A stretch of 48,876 bases of DNA from an uncultured Clostridia bacterium (lineage in GTDB: Bacteria; Bacillota; Clostridia; Christensenellales; Borkfalkiaceae): NCBI GenBank assembly GCA_934271245.1, contig CAKQQY010000012.1:1-48876 (forward strand), in the 5' to 3' direction. The notes below the pieces were generated by a model. It was not told where the DNA came from, ran no database searches, and saw only the letters and a list, made by a program, of their open reading frames with translations. A program made the position numbers and the translations under genes. Below are positions 7,590 through 16,376 of this stretch, in pieces. Numbering within the stretch: position 1 is the first letter of the stretch; each line of letters starts with the position of its first letter.

Positions 7590-8276
7590 TTAAAATTTAG
7601 CGTTAATTTTAACGCCGGGACCCATTGTGCTTGCAACGGCAACGCTTCTTAAATAAAGACCTTTGGAAGAAGCCGGTTTCGCTTTAACGATTGCGTCCAT
7701 CAAAGCGTCGTAGTTTTCCTTAATCTTTTCTTTGCCGAAACTCTTTTTGCCTAACGGGCAGTGAATAATAGCGTTTTTATCCAACCTGTATTCGACTTTA
7801 CCTGCTTTGGTGTCTTTAATCGCCTTAACGACGTCCATAGTAACGGTGCCGGATTTCGGGTTAGGCATTAAGCCTTTAGGACCTAAAACTTTACCGATAC
7901 GACCAACCAGACCCATCATATCGGGAGTGGTGATGATTACGTCGTAATCGAACCAGTTTTCGGTCTGGATTTTCTGAATCATATCTTCCGCGCCTACGAA
8001 GTCCGCGCCGGCTTCTTTAGCCTGATCGGCTTTTTCACCTTTGGCGAGAACTAATACTCTGACGTTTTTACCCGTTCCGTTAGGAAGAACGATAACGCCC
8101 CTGACCTGTTGGTCAGCCTGTTTGGGGTCAACGCCCAAACGAACGTGAAGTTCTACCGTTTCGTCGAATTTCGCTTTCGCGGTGTCGAGTACTAATCCGA
8201 TTGCTTCGTCTGCTTCGTATAATTTAGCGGTTTCAATAGTTTTTGCGCTATCAATATATTTTTTTCCGTGTTTCAT
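7590..8276 (-). CDS. rplA: 50S ribosomal protein L1
   Basis: A 228-aa protein of the L1 stalk, helping release tRNA from the E site. The start MKHGKKYIDSAK and the conserved segments GRIGKVLGPKGLMPNPKSGTV and DKNAIIHCPLGKKSF are the L1 signatures. Length is normal. AGGAGG precedes the ATG at 8276. It follows rplK by 52 nt and shares its transcript. Confidence 0.98.
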   Translation of the reverse strand: MKHGKKYIDSAKTIETAKLYEADEAIGLVLDTAKAKFDETVELHVRLGVDPKQADQQVRGVIVLPNGTGKNVRVLVLAKGEKADQAKEAGADFVGAEDMIQKIQTENWFDYDVIITTPDMMGLVGRIGKVLGPKGLMPNPKSGTVTMDVVKAIKDTKAGKVEYRLDKNAIIHCPLGKKSFGKEKIKENYDALMDAIVKAKPASSKGLYLRSVAVASTMGPGVKINAKF

Positions 8277-8328
8277 TTAAATTACCTCCTGTGGTACATT
8301 CGGGAATATTCCCTCCCACTTACGTTCC

Positions 8329-8754
8329 TTAGTCTACTACTTCGATACCCATACTTCTTGCAGTGCCGGCAATCATGCTCATAGCGCTTTCCAAAGTATT
8401 TGCGTTAAGGTCGGGCATCTTCAACTTAGCGATTTCTTCTACCTGAGCCTTGGTTATCTTCCCTACTTTCTGTTTGTTGGGAACGCCGCTTGCTCTTTCC
8501 AGACCGCACGCCTTTTTGATAAGAACGGGAGCCGGGGGCGTTTTAAGAATAAAGGTGAAAGAACGGTCCTGATAAATCGTCATAACGACAGGGATTATCA
8601 AACCTTCTTTATCCTGAGTTTTCGCGTTGAATTCTTTCGTGAATCCCGGAATGTTGATACCGTGAGGACCTAAAGTAGAACCTACGGGCGGACCGGGTGT
8701 TGCCTTACCTGCGGGTAATTGCAATTTTACGATCGCTGTAACCTTCTTTGCCAT
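8329..8754 (-). CDS. rplK: 50S ribosomal protein L11
   Basis: A 141-aa protein of the GTPase-associated centre. Conserved: QLPAGKATPGPPVGSTLGPHG near the N-terminus and GTARSMGIEV at the end. The start is set at 8754 (MAKKVTAI) because GGAGG lies 8 nt upstream and the length then equals the family standard; an ATG 15 nt upstream overlaps that ribosome site. Downstream of nusG in the usual secE-nusG-rplK-rplA order. Confidence 0.98.
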   Translation of the reverse strand: MAKKVTAIVKLQLPAGKATPGPPVGSTLGPHGINIPGFTKEFNAKTQDKEGLIIPVVMTIYQDRSFTFILKTPPAPVLIKKACGLERASGVPNKQKVGKITKAQVEEIAKLKMPDLNANTLESAMSMIAGTARSMGIEVVD

Positions 8755-8853
8755 AATTGTTTCCTCCAAATGGTGGTAATATCGTCGCGCCAGTGTGTGA
8801 ATTTAACGCGACTCCCACTATCAAAAACGGTTTTTGACCGTTTCTTTTCGATT

Positions 8854-9414
8854 TTAGTTGTTTTCCGTTTCTTCCTGCGTGTTTTCCGCGCCGTTTATCT
8901 TCTTTATCTGAACGTACTCTACTTCGACTTCCGTCGTTCTGCCGAACATGGTAACCTTCGCTCTCGCTTTCTGCGCGCCGTCGTTTACCGACAAAAGTTC
9001 GCCCGTGAACGATTCTAACGGACCGGACACGATTTGTACCACGTCGCCTACGTTAAATCCGCCGACGGATACTTTTTCGAGTAACATTCTCGCAACTTCT
9101 TCTTCCGTTAAGGGAAGCGGCCTGCCCTGCGGACCGACGAACCCCGTAACGCCTCTCGTGTTGGTTACGAGATACCAGATGTCGTTACTGTATATCATTT
9201 TAAGGAAAACGTAACAAGGGAATTTCTTGCGGGTGACGACTTTCTTTTTGCCGTTTGCCTTTTCTTCGAGCGTTTCTTCCGTGGGAATCTGTATCTCGAA
9301 GATGTTTTCCTGCAAATTGTTATTTTCTATAAGTTTTTCAAGGCTGTCCTTCACCATCGCTTCGTAACCCGAATACGTGTGAATTACATACCATCTCGCT
9401 TCTTCGACTGCCAT
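8854..9414 (-). CDS. nusG: Transcription termination/antitermination factor NusG
   Basis: A 186-aa factor that binds RNA polymerase and links it to ribosomes and Rho. The NGN domain (about 5-115) begins with ARWYVIHTYSGYEAMVKDSL and includes VTGFVGPQGRPLPLTEEE. The KOW domain near 130-165 contains VGDVVQIVSGPLESFTGELL. The KKVVTRKKFPCYVFLKM stretch is standard. Thirteen nt separate it from secE. The short C-terminal acidic tail (NGAENTQEETENN) is an ordinary variation. Confidence 0.97.
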   Translation of the reverse strand: MAVEEARWYVIHTYSGYEAMVKDSLEKLIENNNLQENIFEIQIPTEETLEEKANGKKKVVTRKKFPCYVFLKMIYSNDIWYLVTNTRGVTGFVGPQGRPLPLTEEEVARMLLEKVSVGGFNVGDVVQIVSGPLESFTGELLSVNDGAQKARAKVTMFGRTTEVEVEYVQIKKINGAENTQEETENN

Positions 9415-9427
9415 TTGCCCACCCGAA

Positions 9428-9694
9428 TTAAACTATCAGTTTCAAAAGCTCGTAAAGAGCAAAGTCAAAAGCCGAAATCACGACGAGAAACGCTAAAACC
9501 ACTACGATTACGACGCCCGTCTGCTTTACTACCTTGGAAAAACCCGGCCAGCTTACTTTTTTAAGTTCGGAGAAAACGTCTTTCATTTTTCTGCCGAATC
9601 TTACGAATATGTTAGGCTTTTTGTTGGCTTTCTTTTTTTCTTTCTTGGGCGCTTCTACGTTTGCCAAACTATCCTTTTCGAGCATTTTACTCAT
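9428..9694 (-). CDS. secE: Preprotein translocase subunit SecE
   Basis: An 88-aa single-span subunit of the SecYEG channel. A lysine-rich cytoplasmic N-terminus (1-35) leads into the amphipathic FVRFGRKMKDVFSELKKVSWPGFS helix, whose ELKKVSWP motif is the SecE hallmark. One membrane helix follows near 58-82 (VVIVVVLAFLVVISAFDFALY). It is longer than the minimal Firmicute SecE (~60 aa) because of the charged N-terminal extension. Confidence 0.95.
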   Translation of the reverse strand: MSKMLEKDSLANVEAPKKEKKKANKKPNIFVRFGRKMKDVFSELKKVSWPGFSKVVKQTGVVIVVVLAFLVVISAFDFALYELLKLIV

Positions 9695-9738
9695 AATAAT
9701 ACCCCTATAAAATAATTGCGGACCTTATCCGCCGCGAC

Positions 9739-9903
9739 TTATTTCGCTTCTTTATGAACGGTGTGCTTTTTGCAGAATTTGCAATACTTATTGAGTTCTA
9801 TTCTTTCAGCGTCGTTCTTCTTATTTTTAAATGTATCGTAATTCCTTTGTTTACATTCCGTACAAGCCAAAGTGATCTTGTTTCTTGCTCCTTTCGCTGC
9901 CAT
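9739..9903 (-). CDS. rpmG: 50S ribosomal protein L33
   Basis: A 54-aa ribosomal protein. Translation begins MAAKGARNKITLACTECKQR and ends KKHTVHKEAK. The four cysteines in CTEC and CKFC form the zinc-binding version of L33. AAGGTA lies a few nt before the ATG. It is first in the rpmG-secE-nusG-rplKA transcript, the common Firmicute order. The tRNA-Trp gene often found between rpmG and secE is absent: only 44 nt separate them. Confidence 0.96.
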   Translation of the reverse strand: MAAKGARNKITLACTECKQRNYDTFKNKKNDAERIELNKYCKFCKKHTVHKEAK

Positions 9904-9957
9904 ATCAGTACCTTCCGAATATCAAAAAATTAACACCCCGTTCCGAGATGCTCTGTT

Positions 9958-9986
9958 ATTTTATCATTTATATTTTACTATGTCAA
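9958..9986 (-). promoter_or_regulatory. Promoter of the rpmG-secE-nusG-rplKA operon
   Basis: Minus-strand TTGACA (9981-9986), 17-nt spacer, TAAAAT (9958-9963), about 55 nt before rpmG. Confidence 0.8.
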
Positions 9987-10056
9987 GGTTTTTTAACGAT
10001 TTTTACGTTTTTTTGCCCGTTTTTTTGCATTTGCCCGTATTTTGCCCCTTTTTACA

Positions 10057-10122
10057 TAAAAAAATCGTTCATTTACTCCCTACGGGCGGTTTTTATCCGC
10101 CCTTCGGCTTAAAAAAACGATT
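10057..10122 (-). terminator. Two-part terminator downstream of the spoIVFB-like gene
   Basis: An inner GGGCGG/CCGCCC hairpin (10084-10102) lies inside an outer AATCGTT/AACGATT pairing. On the minus strand the structure ends in a run of seven T. It separates the sporulation pair from the ribosomal operon. Confidence 0.6.
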
Positions 10123-10143
10123 ATTTTAAACATTATATAATTA

Positions 10144-11049
10144 TTATAGTCGTACCCTTTCGGCGGATACGACAGCGGCGTTATCTTTTCGCGGAGTTTT
10201 TTCAGCCGTTTCCCCGATATACTTATCAAGCGGCGAATATATATCCGCCCGTTCGGTAATTTTTTTTATATCGAACTGGGAAAGCCTTTTCACGAGTTTA
10301 TCTCCTTTATACACGTCTATAACGTTGAACCCGTCGCCGTCCAGCATAAAAAACAGTTTTTTCACGGGGATTTTTCCGTCCACGGCAAAATGTTTTACCG
10401 CCGCCCCTTTTAATAGGCTTCTTTCCGTTTCCCCCGAAAACACTTTTACGTATCTGTTTTCTTTTTTACAGGATAACGCCCCGAAAAACACGAACGCCGC
10501 AAAAAACAGTATGGAAAGGTTCATTCGGTTAAAGCAGGTCAGAACGAACGCCGCCGCTAGCAGTAAGGAGAACGCCACTCCGATTATTTTACAGATTTTA
10601 AGCGATTTTTCTCTTCCGCGCCTTGCCGACACGAAAGACTGCAATACCCTCCCGCCGTCAAGCGGAAACACGGGTATAAAGTTTATCGCCGCCATGGAAA
10701 GGTTGGCTTCCGCTATCATATCGGTAAAAGCGTATAAATCGGGAAAAATCCACCACGCCGCGACGCACGCTATTCCCACGGCAAGATTAAACAGCGGCCC
10801 CGCAAGCGCGACCGCCGTCTGATCTTTCAGTTTTAATCCGTCTATATCCCCCGACGCCACCGCGCCGAAAGGCATCAGCGTGATTTCGTTCAGTTTATAC
10901 CCTAATTTCTGCGCCGTTACAGAGTGAGCAAGTTCATGCCCCACCGCGCAAATCGTGTATATGGCGAACAGAAATATTCGCCCCGTGGCGGCGTAATATA
11001 CTCCGAACAGAAAAAACAGGGGATGTATTTTTATGTTTATACCGCCCAT
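10144..11049 (-). CDS. spoIVFB: Site-2 (M50) membrane metalloprotease, SpoIVFB-like
   Basis: A 301-aa intramembrane zinc protease. The HELAH motif (38-42) supplies the zinc histidines and glutamate, and FPLDGGR (128-134) supplies the third ligand, Asp131. About five to six hydrophobic segments fill residues 10-190, followed by a cytoplasmic domain (200-301) in the position of the CBS-type domain of SpoIVFB. In Bacillus SpoIVFB cleaves pro-sigma-K in the mother cell. The gene overlaps the upstream M23-like gene by 13 nt, matching spoIVFA-spoIVFB order, which supports the sporulation assignment over a general M50 protease. Confidence 0.85.
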   Translation of the reverse strand: MGGINIKIHPLFFLFGVYYAATGRIFLFAIYTICAVGHELAHSVTAQKLGYKLNEITLMPFGAVASGDIDGLKLKDQTAVALAGPLFNLAVGIACVAAWWIFPDLYAFTDMIAEANLSMAAINFIPVFPLDGGRVLQSFVSARRGREKSLKICKIIGVAFSLLLAAAFVLTCFNRMNLSILFFAAFVFFGALSCKKENRYVKVFSGETERSLLKGAAVKHFAVDGKIPVKKLFFMLDGDGFNVIDVYKGDKLVKRLSQFDIKKITERADIYSPLDKYIGETAEKTPRKDNAAVVSAERVRL

Positions 11050-11828
11050 ATAACGGCGTTGCCGTCTACCGAGAAGTCGTTAAGCATTCTGCCGTCGCCG
11101 TCGAAAAAGCAAAGTTTCGCGTTTCCGCCGTTGACGTACCCCAAAGGTATGTTTCCGAACACGGTCTGCCCGTCTTCCACGTATATCATATCGAGTCCCG
11201 TAAGCAAGGTTTTGAAGTTATCGCTGTGCTTTACTTCTACCGTATACGTTCCGTTCTCGTCTTTACTTATCGCCGCAACCGTTCCGTCGCAGGGGGCGTA
11301 TATACTGTTTTTGCCGCTTATCGTGATTACCCCTTCGTTTACGTTGACGGTTCCGCTCGAAAGCACCGGCTTAAAGTCGTCGTAATTTTTAACCGTGGTT
11401 TTTTCGCCGCCGAACACCCCTTTTATAAAGGTGTTTATGCCGCTGTCCGCCATAAACGCGTCGGTTAAAAATATTCCGAGTACCAACGCCCCGATTACGC
11501 ACAACTGAACGCCGATTATTCCGAACTTACCACTTTTTTTTGCTTTTTTTTCGGCGATTCTTACCGTAGAAGTCGCTTCTTCGCAGGCGGTTTCCGTTTC
11601 GCTCGTTTCTGGCAGAACGTTTTCGGCGACTTCGGAATTTTCGGCTGCCGCCGCTTCTTCCGTTATCTGCGGTTCCCCCGTTTCGCCGTTGATTTTATCG
11701 AGCAACTGTTTTTTCACGTCTTCGTCTTTTTTACGTCTTTTAAACAGTCTTTTTTTCGGCGGCTTATAGGTAACCGTCGACGTTACCGGTATATCGAGCA
11801 TTTTTGCGTACTGAAGTTTCTCGTTCAT
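11037..11828 (-). CDS. spoIVFA: SpoIVFA-like membrane protein with degenerate M23 domain
   Basis: A 263-aa bitopic protein. A charged cytoplasmic N-terminus (1-105, acidic linker near 50-90) precedes one membrane helix (about 107-127) and an extracytoplasmic LytM/M23-type beta domain (170-263) with YAPCDGTVAAI and LTGLDMIYVEDGQTV. The zinc-binding histidines of active M23 enzymes are not all present, so it is probably a binding module. In Bacillus SpoIVFA holds SpoIVFB in a complex and is cut to release its activity; the overlapping downstream gene fits. Name assigned mainly by architecture and context. Confidence 0.72.
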   Translation of the reverse strand: MNEKLQYAKMLDIPVTSTVTYKPPKKRLFKRRKKDEDVKKQLLDKINGETGEPQITEEAAAAENSEVAENVLPETSETETACEEATSTVRIAEKKAKKSGKFGIIGVQLCVIGALVLGIFLTDAFMADSGINTFIKGVFGGEKTTVKNYDDFKPVLSSGTVNVNEGVITISGKNSIYAPCDGTVAAISKDENGTYTVEVKHSDNFKTLLTGLDMIYVEDGQTVFGNIPLGYVNGGNAKLCFFDGDGRMLNDFSVDGNAVIWAV

Positions 11829-11892
11829 TTATTTTTTCTCCTTTTCTTTGTCCGTTTATTATGTATATATGAACACCGCTTTCCGTTTATGA

Positions 11893-11921
11893 TAAAAAAA
11901 ATCGCCCGTAAAGGCGATTTT
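11893..11921 (-). terminator. Terminator downstream of ung
   Basis: AAAATCGCC (11898-11906) pairs with GGCGATTTT (11913-11921). The minus-strand T-run is eight bases. Confidence 0.8.
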
Positions 11922-12024
11922 GATTGTCGATTTAATATATATTTTGTCGGATTCGTTATTTTGCGTTTTTTCTCTGTAACACAGTACCGTTTCGCCGTGT
12001 TTTCACGACAAAGAAATAAGCGTT

Positions 12025-12690
12025 TTACTTATTCCAGTCTATCGGCGTTTTACCTTGTTTTATAAGGTATTCGTTCGTTTTTATAAAATGTCCGTTACCG
12101 AAAAAACCGTTATACGCCGAAAGCGGCGACGGGTGTGCGCTTTCCAAAATAAGGTGTTTGCTTCCGTCGATAAGCGATTTTTTGCTTCTTGCGTTTCCGC
12201 CCCACAGCAAAAACACCACTCCGCTTTTATAATCGGATATTTTCTTTATAATTCCGTCGGTAAACCGTTCCCAGCCTTTACCCTTATGCGAATTCGCCTG
12301 ATGAGCCCTGACCGTCAGCACCGTGTTAAGAAGCAGAACACCTTGTTTTGCCCAACCGGTAAGGTCGCCGTCGGTTCTTGGCGGAACGCCCGTTTCCGAC
12401 GATATTTCTTTATAAATATTTACGAGCGACGGCGGTTTTTCAATTCCCTTAGGCACGGAAAAGGAAAGCCCCATCGCCTGCCCCTTTTCGTGGTAAGGAT
12501 CCTGCCCTAAAATTACCGCTTTTATTTCGGAAAAGGGCGTTACTTTCATACTGTTGAAAATATCGTGCATATCGGGATATATCGTTCTCGAAAAATATTC
12601 GGTTTTTAAGAATTCTCTGAGCGATTTATAACTTTCGGACGAAAACTCGTCTTCTAAAATTTTATCCCATTCTTCGGAAATTTTTATCAT
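12025..12690 (-). CDS. ung: Uracil-DNA glycosylase
   Basis: A 221-aa family 1 UDG that removes uracil from DNA in base excision repair. The water-activating motif GQDPYH (62-67, Asp64 catalytic), the MGLSFSVP segment, LLLNTVLTV, and the HPSPLSAYNGFFG leucine-loop region with its catalytic histidine are all present. Length is typical. It is divergent from mntP with an 83-nt gap and ends at a strong terminator, so it is monocistronic. Confidence 0.98.
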   Translation of the reverse strand: MIKISEEWDKILEDEFSSESYKSLREFLKTEYFSRTIYPDMHDIFNSMKVTPFSEIKAVILGQDPYHEKGQAMGLSFSVPKGIEKPPSLVNIYKEISSETGVPPRTDGDLTGWAKQGVLLLNTVLTVRAHQANSHKGKGWERFTDGIIKKISDYKSGVVFLLWGGNARSKKSLIDGSKHLILESAHPSPLSAYNGFFGNGHFIKTNEYLIKQGKTPIDWNK

Positions 12691-12712
12691 ATCGAAATAA
12701 TAACATTTTTCT

Positions 12713-12741
12713 TTGACAAAATCAATATAATTTTGTATAAT
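12713..12741 (+). promoter_or_regulatory. Promoter of mntP
   Basis: TTGACA (12713-12718), 17-nt spacer, TATAAT (12736-12741): full consensus. The untranslated leader would be only about 25 nt, too short for the yybP-ykoY manganese riboswitch often found before mntP. Confidence 0.85.
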
Positions 12742-12773
12742 TCGTTTTATCCGCTTAAAAAGAAGGTGTAACT

Positions 12774-13352
12774 ATGAGCGTTTGGGAAGTTGTTTTGATA
12801 GGCGTCGCCCTTTCGATGGATGCGTTCGCGATTACGATTGCGAATTGCGCCACGTATAAAGATACTCTTAACAGAAAAAAAGAGTGGGCAATGCCCGTCG
12901 CTTTCGCAATTTTTCAGATTCTGATGCCGATTATAGGTTATTACATAGGCAGTTTGTTTGCCGAATACATTTCGTCGGCGGCAAAGTACGTTACGGCGGC
13001 GATTTTCTTCGTGCTGGCGGCTAAAATCGTCATCGACAACGTAAAAGAAGCGAAAAACGAAGAAACGGAAGAAAAAACCGCAGGAAACTTTACTCTTGGC
13101 ATAATCACCCTGCAAGCGGTGGCGACCAGTATCGACGCGTTGGCGGTAGGCGTTACTTTCGCCGTAGAACTCGGATTTTCCGTATTCGTCGCCGCGGGAA
13201 TTATCGGCGCGGTAACGTTCACCCTGGTTACGGCGGCTCTCTTTATCGGCAAATTCTTGGGCGCTCTTTTAGGAAAATACGCAGAGTGGACGGGAGCGTT
13301 CATTCTTTTCTTCCTTGCGGTTAAAAACCTTGTAGAAGGTATAATAGGTTAA
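12774..13352 (+). CDS. mntP: Manganese efflux pump MntP
   Basis: A 192-aa six-helix transporter exporting Mn2+. The protein is an internal duplication; the two DUF204 halves carry the matching motifs SMDAFA (Asp16) and TSIDALAVGV with the membrane aspartates needed for transport. An acidic, lysine-rich cytoplasmic loop (NVKEAKNEETEEKTA) separates them. AGAAGG lies before the ATG. It is a single-gene unit between a consensus promoter and a strong terminator. Confidence 0.95.
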   Translation: MSVWEVVLIGVALSMDAFAITIANCATYKDTLNRKKEWAMPVAFAIFQILMPIIGYYIGSLFAEYISSAAKYVTAAIFFVLAAKIVIDNVKEAKNEETEEKTAGNFTLGIITLQAVATSIDALAVGVTFAVELGFSVFVAAGIIGAVTFTLVTAALFIGKFLGALLGKYAEWTGAFILFFLAVKNLVEGIIG

Positions 13353-13366
13353 TTAAAAATAAATTC

Positions 13367-13401
13367 TCCCCCTTGCCTTTCGGGCAAGGGGGATTTTTTT
13401 T
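13367..13401 (+). terminator. Terminator of mntP
   Basis: An 11-bp perfect stem (TCCCCCTTGCC with GGCAAGGGGGA) followed by TTTTTTTT. Confidence 0.93.
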
Positions 13402-13527
13402 GTGACGCATATGGCGGCGTAATCTTAGCGGCGGAAAACGGATTTTACGATTTCCCGAACGCTTCGCCGATTATAACCACGGCGGCTATACTTAAAAGCG
13501 GCGGAGTGAAAACATTCCGGCTCCCGT

Positions 13528-14619
13528 TTACGATTTTTTGTAACCTTTAGCGCCGGTAATTTTTAATAAAGACGTGGAAAAATCTTTTATATAAGTAGTG
13601 GAACAATTATATTCTTTTACGGCGTAAGTCATAACTTCTTTAAGTACCGCAAGGTATTCTTTCGGGGCGTTTACGAAAAGGTAATACGAAAGCGACCCCG
13701 GGACGGAGTTTATTTCGTTTAAATAAACGGCTTCCCCCTTTACCATATAATCTATTCTGATTACCCCTTTAAATTTTAACGCGGCGTAAACTTTCGCCGT
13801 GGTTTCTTTTATTTTTACGGCAATCTCTTCGGGAATATCCGCCGGGAATTCTCTCGTACCCTTTTCGTATTTATCGCCGAAAGTAAGCACTTCGTCTTTT
13901 CCGAAAGGTCTTTCACATTCGGAAACGATTATCGCCCCCTTTCCGTTTTTATAAGCCGCGCAATTTATTTCCACGAAGTCCTGCAAACATTTTTCGATAA
14001 CGGCGCGTTTTCCGTACTTTAACGCGTCCAGCACGGCGCGGATAAGTTCTTCTTTATCGTTCGCCTTAGCGATTCCTATACTCGACCCGGAACACGCGGG
14101 TTTAACTATCATAGGGTATCCGAGCCTTGCCGTTTTCTTTTCTAAATCGTAAAGATTTTCCGTCGCGACGCAAGGTAGCGTTTTTATTCCCATGCCTTTA
14201 AGCGCGATTTTGGTAATTTCTTTATCCATACTGACGGCGGACGGCAACACGGACGGCGAAACGAAAGGTATTTCGGTATATTCCATAACGCCCGAAAGAG
14301 CGCCGCTCTCACCGTTTCCCCCGTGCGAACAATTTACCGCGCAATATATATCGGCAATGCGTTTTATTTTGTTCTTTCTTATCTCGTAAAGTCCGTTATC
14401 GTTCAAAAACGTTACTTTTTTAAGTTTTTTATAGTCGAGTTTTACGTATTCGTCTATATCGAACAGTATCTCGCCCGTGTAAAACCCGTTTTTCTTATCG
14501 ACGTACACGGGATAAACGTTGAACTCGTCTTTTAAAATATTGCAGGTCAGCGCGCCGGTGATTACCGATATGTCGTGTTCCACCGATTTGCCGCCGAAAA
14601 ATACCACCACGTTTTTCAT
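13528..14619 (-). CDS. ddl: D-alanine--D-alanine ligase family protein
   Basis: A 363-aa ATP-grasp enzyme making D-Ala-D-Ala for peptidoglycan. Seen: N-terminal VVVFFGGKSVEHDISVITG, the HGGNGESGALSG segment, MIVKPACSGSSIGI (ATP-binding loop) and VYLNEINSVPG with the Mg-binding Glu/Asn. The omega-loop tyrosine region is FGDKYEKGTREF. Some segments differ from the commonest Ddl, so it belongs to a divergent branch, and a depsipeptide-forming variant cannot be excluded. The start at 14619 has GGAGGTG 8 nt upstream; an in-frame codon 18 nt earlier overlaps that site. Follows murF by 59 nt; the two enzymes act consecutively. Confidence 0.9.
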   Translation of the reverse strand: MKNVVVFFGGKSVEHDISVITGALTCNILKDEFNVYPVYVDKKNGFYTGEILFDIDEYVKLDYKKLKKVTFLNDNGLYEIRKNKIKRIADIYCAVNCSHGGNGESGALSGVMEYTEIPFVSPSVLPSAVSMDKEITKIALKGMGIKTLPCVATENLYDLEKKTARLGYPMIVKPACSGSSIGIAKANDKEELIRAVLDALKYGKRAVIEKCLQDFVEINCAAYKNGKGAIIVSECERPFGKDEVLTFGDKYEKGTREFPADIPEEIAVKIKETTAKVYAALKFKGVIRIDYMVKGEAVYLNEINSVPGSLSYYLFVNAPKEYLAVLKEVMTYAVKEYNCSTTYIKDFSTSLLKITGAKGYKKS

Positions 14620-14678
14620 AAAAAAACACCTCCGCAAAAATTTTTCGCTTTGGTGTTTCTCTTTGTTTATCTTTAATT

Positions 14679-16376
14679 TTAGTTGTAGTTATCGGGCAGA
14701 TCGTTTTCGAACAACACGACGTCCCCTTCTTTTAAGAGTTCGTTAAGCGTTTCGTTGCCCTTTTTAAGATTCTTGGCAAACATGATGTTCTTTTTATCCA
14801 TACCGCCGTCGATAAGTCCGTTTACGATTATTTCGCCGTTATGATTGCCTATAACTATTACCACATCCGCGTGGCGGGCAAGTTCTTTGCCGAAGTTGAA
14901 GTTCGCCACGTTTTCTTCTTTACCGAGTTCCACAAGTCCCGGAGTGACGACTATCTTTCTGCCGTCGAACACGTCTAACACTTCCATTGCGGCTTTCGTG
15001 CCGTCTACGCTGGCGTTGTAACTGTCGTCTATAATAACTACGTTTTTGTTGTTGGGTACGAGTTCCAGTCTGTGACCGACGGAAGTTACCCTGTTTAACC
15101 CCGTATATATCTCTTCGGGAGTTAGCCCCGCCTTATACGCCACGCCGACGGCAAGGCAGATATTCGATATACTGTGCTTTCCTAAAAGCGAAGTTATGCA
15201 GTTAAGAGGCTCTTCCCCTTTAATGTTGAGAGTGAACGACGTTCCTTTACTGCTCGTAACCATATCCGACACGGTGACGAGATCTTCCTCGCCGTTCAAT
15301 CCGCAAAGATATTTTTCGCCGCCGAAACGGTTATAAAGTTCGACGGAATAATCGTTATCTGCGGTAAAGAAACCCTTTCCGTTTTCGGGAAGTCCTTCGA
15401 ACAATTCGTACTTGGTGTTTTTGGTATTTTCTATACTGCCGAACGTTTCGAGATGCTGGTTATTAACCCCCGTAAGCACGCCGAAAGTCGGTTTTACGAT
15501 GTTTACGAGTTCTTTTACGTCCCCTTTGGTTCTCGCCCCCATTTCGGCGATAAACACGTCGTGCGTGTCGTCGAGATTTTTAACCGTCAGCGCGATTCCG
15601 TAAGGGGTGTTATAAGAAGCCGGCGTAGATAAAACCCTGTATTTCACCGAAAGAAGGGTTTTTAATATCTCTTTGACGGTGGTTTTGCCGTAACTTCCGG
15701 TAATACCGATTCTTAAAACGTCGGAAGAATCGAGTTTTTGTTTGGCTTTGTTTATATAATAATATTTTACTATCGATTCGAACGGTTTATTTATACAATT
15801 CGAAAGAAAAAGTATATAAGGGGTTAAAATAGGCATTATGCAGACGGGCGCAAACCTTAAAATTCCTGTTACCGTATCTCCTATTACGTACGCCAGATAA
15901 TTAAGTAAAAGCGTCAACCCCCAGGTTATTATCGCCGCGAGCAATATAAAAACGATGGCAAGCCTGACGAGCCTTTTGGTTTTACGCAGCGGCACTTTCG
16001 CGTTTACGCTGCTTTCCGTGTTTACGTATATAAGCGTAAACAGCAAATAAGAAAACAAACCCACGTACGAAACAACTTCGTTGCCCTTATCGTCGAAAAA
16101 GTAACTGAAAACAGGCGCGAAACACATATTTAGCACGCAGAAAAACAAAAGTCCTAAAAGGCATAAAAGCATAAGCCTTCTTAAATAGGGCGTCTGACGA
16201 TGCTTTAACCATTTGAAAAACCTGCCGTTACGGTAATCGCATTGTTGCATTACGAGAAAGAATTTTAACGACGCGAAATAAAGCAGTACGCCGTTACATA
16301 AAGACGCCGCTATGCTTACCCAGACGTATTCCGTCGTAAATAAAGAAGAAAAATTTTCAAGTCCTACCGGAAACAT
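14679..16376 (-). CDS. murF: Membrane-anchored MurF-type ligase
   Basis: A 565-aa Mur ligase that should add D-Ala-D-Ala to UDP-MurNAc-tripeptide. The ATP domain starts near 215 with the P-loop GITGSYGKTT (224-233), then AEMGARTKGD, NNQHLETFGS and DDSYNAS, and a C-terminal Rossmann domain (about 430-565). The usual first domain of MurF, which holds the UDP-substrate, is missing; instead residues 1-200 hold about five membrane helices (near 20-45, 66-88, 103-120, 138-160 and 172-192). That ties the enzyme to the membrane. Its start abuts the hydrolase stop and ddl follows, supporting a wall-synthesis role. It may act on a lipid-linked or amidated substrate instead. Confidence 0.88.
   Translation of the reverse strand: MFPVGLENFSSLFTTEYVWVSIAASLCNGVLLYFASLKFFLVMQQCDYRNGRFFKWLKHRQTPYLRRLMLLCLLGLLFFCVLNMCFAPVFSYFFDDKGNEVVSYVGLFSYLLFTLIYVNTESSVNAKVPLRKTKRLVRLAIVFILLAAIITWGLTLLLNYLAYVIGDTVTGILRFAPVCIMPILTPYILFLSNCINKPFESIVKYYYINKAKQKLDSSDVLRIGITGSYGKTTVKEILKTLLSVKYRVLSTPASYNTPYGIALTVKNLDDTHDVFIAEMGARTKGDVKELVNIVKPTFGVLTGVNNQHLETFGSIENTKNTKYELFEGLPENGKGFFTADNDYSVELYNRFGGEKYLCGLNGEEDLVTVSDMVTSSKGTSFTLNIKGEEPLNCITSLLGKHSISNICLAVGVAYKAGLTPEEIYTGLNRVTSVGHRLELVPNNKNVVIIDDSYNASVDGTKAAMEVLDVFDGRKIVVTPGLVELGKEENVANFNFGKELARHADVVIVIGNHNGEIIVNGLIDGGMDKKNIMFAKNLKKGNETLNELLKEGDVVLFENDLPDNYN

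Noticed and set aside
9695..9738. tRNA-Trp between rpmG and secE
   Set aside because: The gap is 44 nt with no tRNA-like fold; I saw no tRNA or rRNA gene elsewhere in the window.
12742..12773. A yybP-ykoY manganese riboswitch before mntP
   Set aside because: The leader is only about 25-32 nt, too short for the element.
13403..13550. A plus-strand stretch after the mntP terminator that reads like protein (LAAENGFYDFPNASP, LKSGGVKTFRLPF)
   Set aside because: No start codon or ribosome site in frame, too short, and it runs into the end of ddl on the other strand; at most a gene remnant, not supportable.
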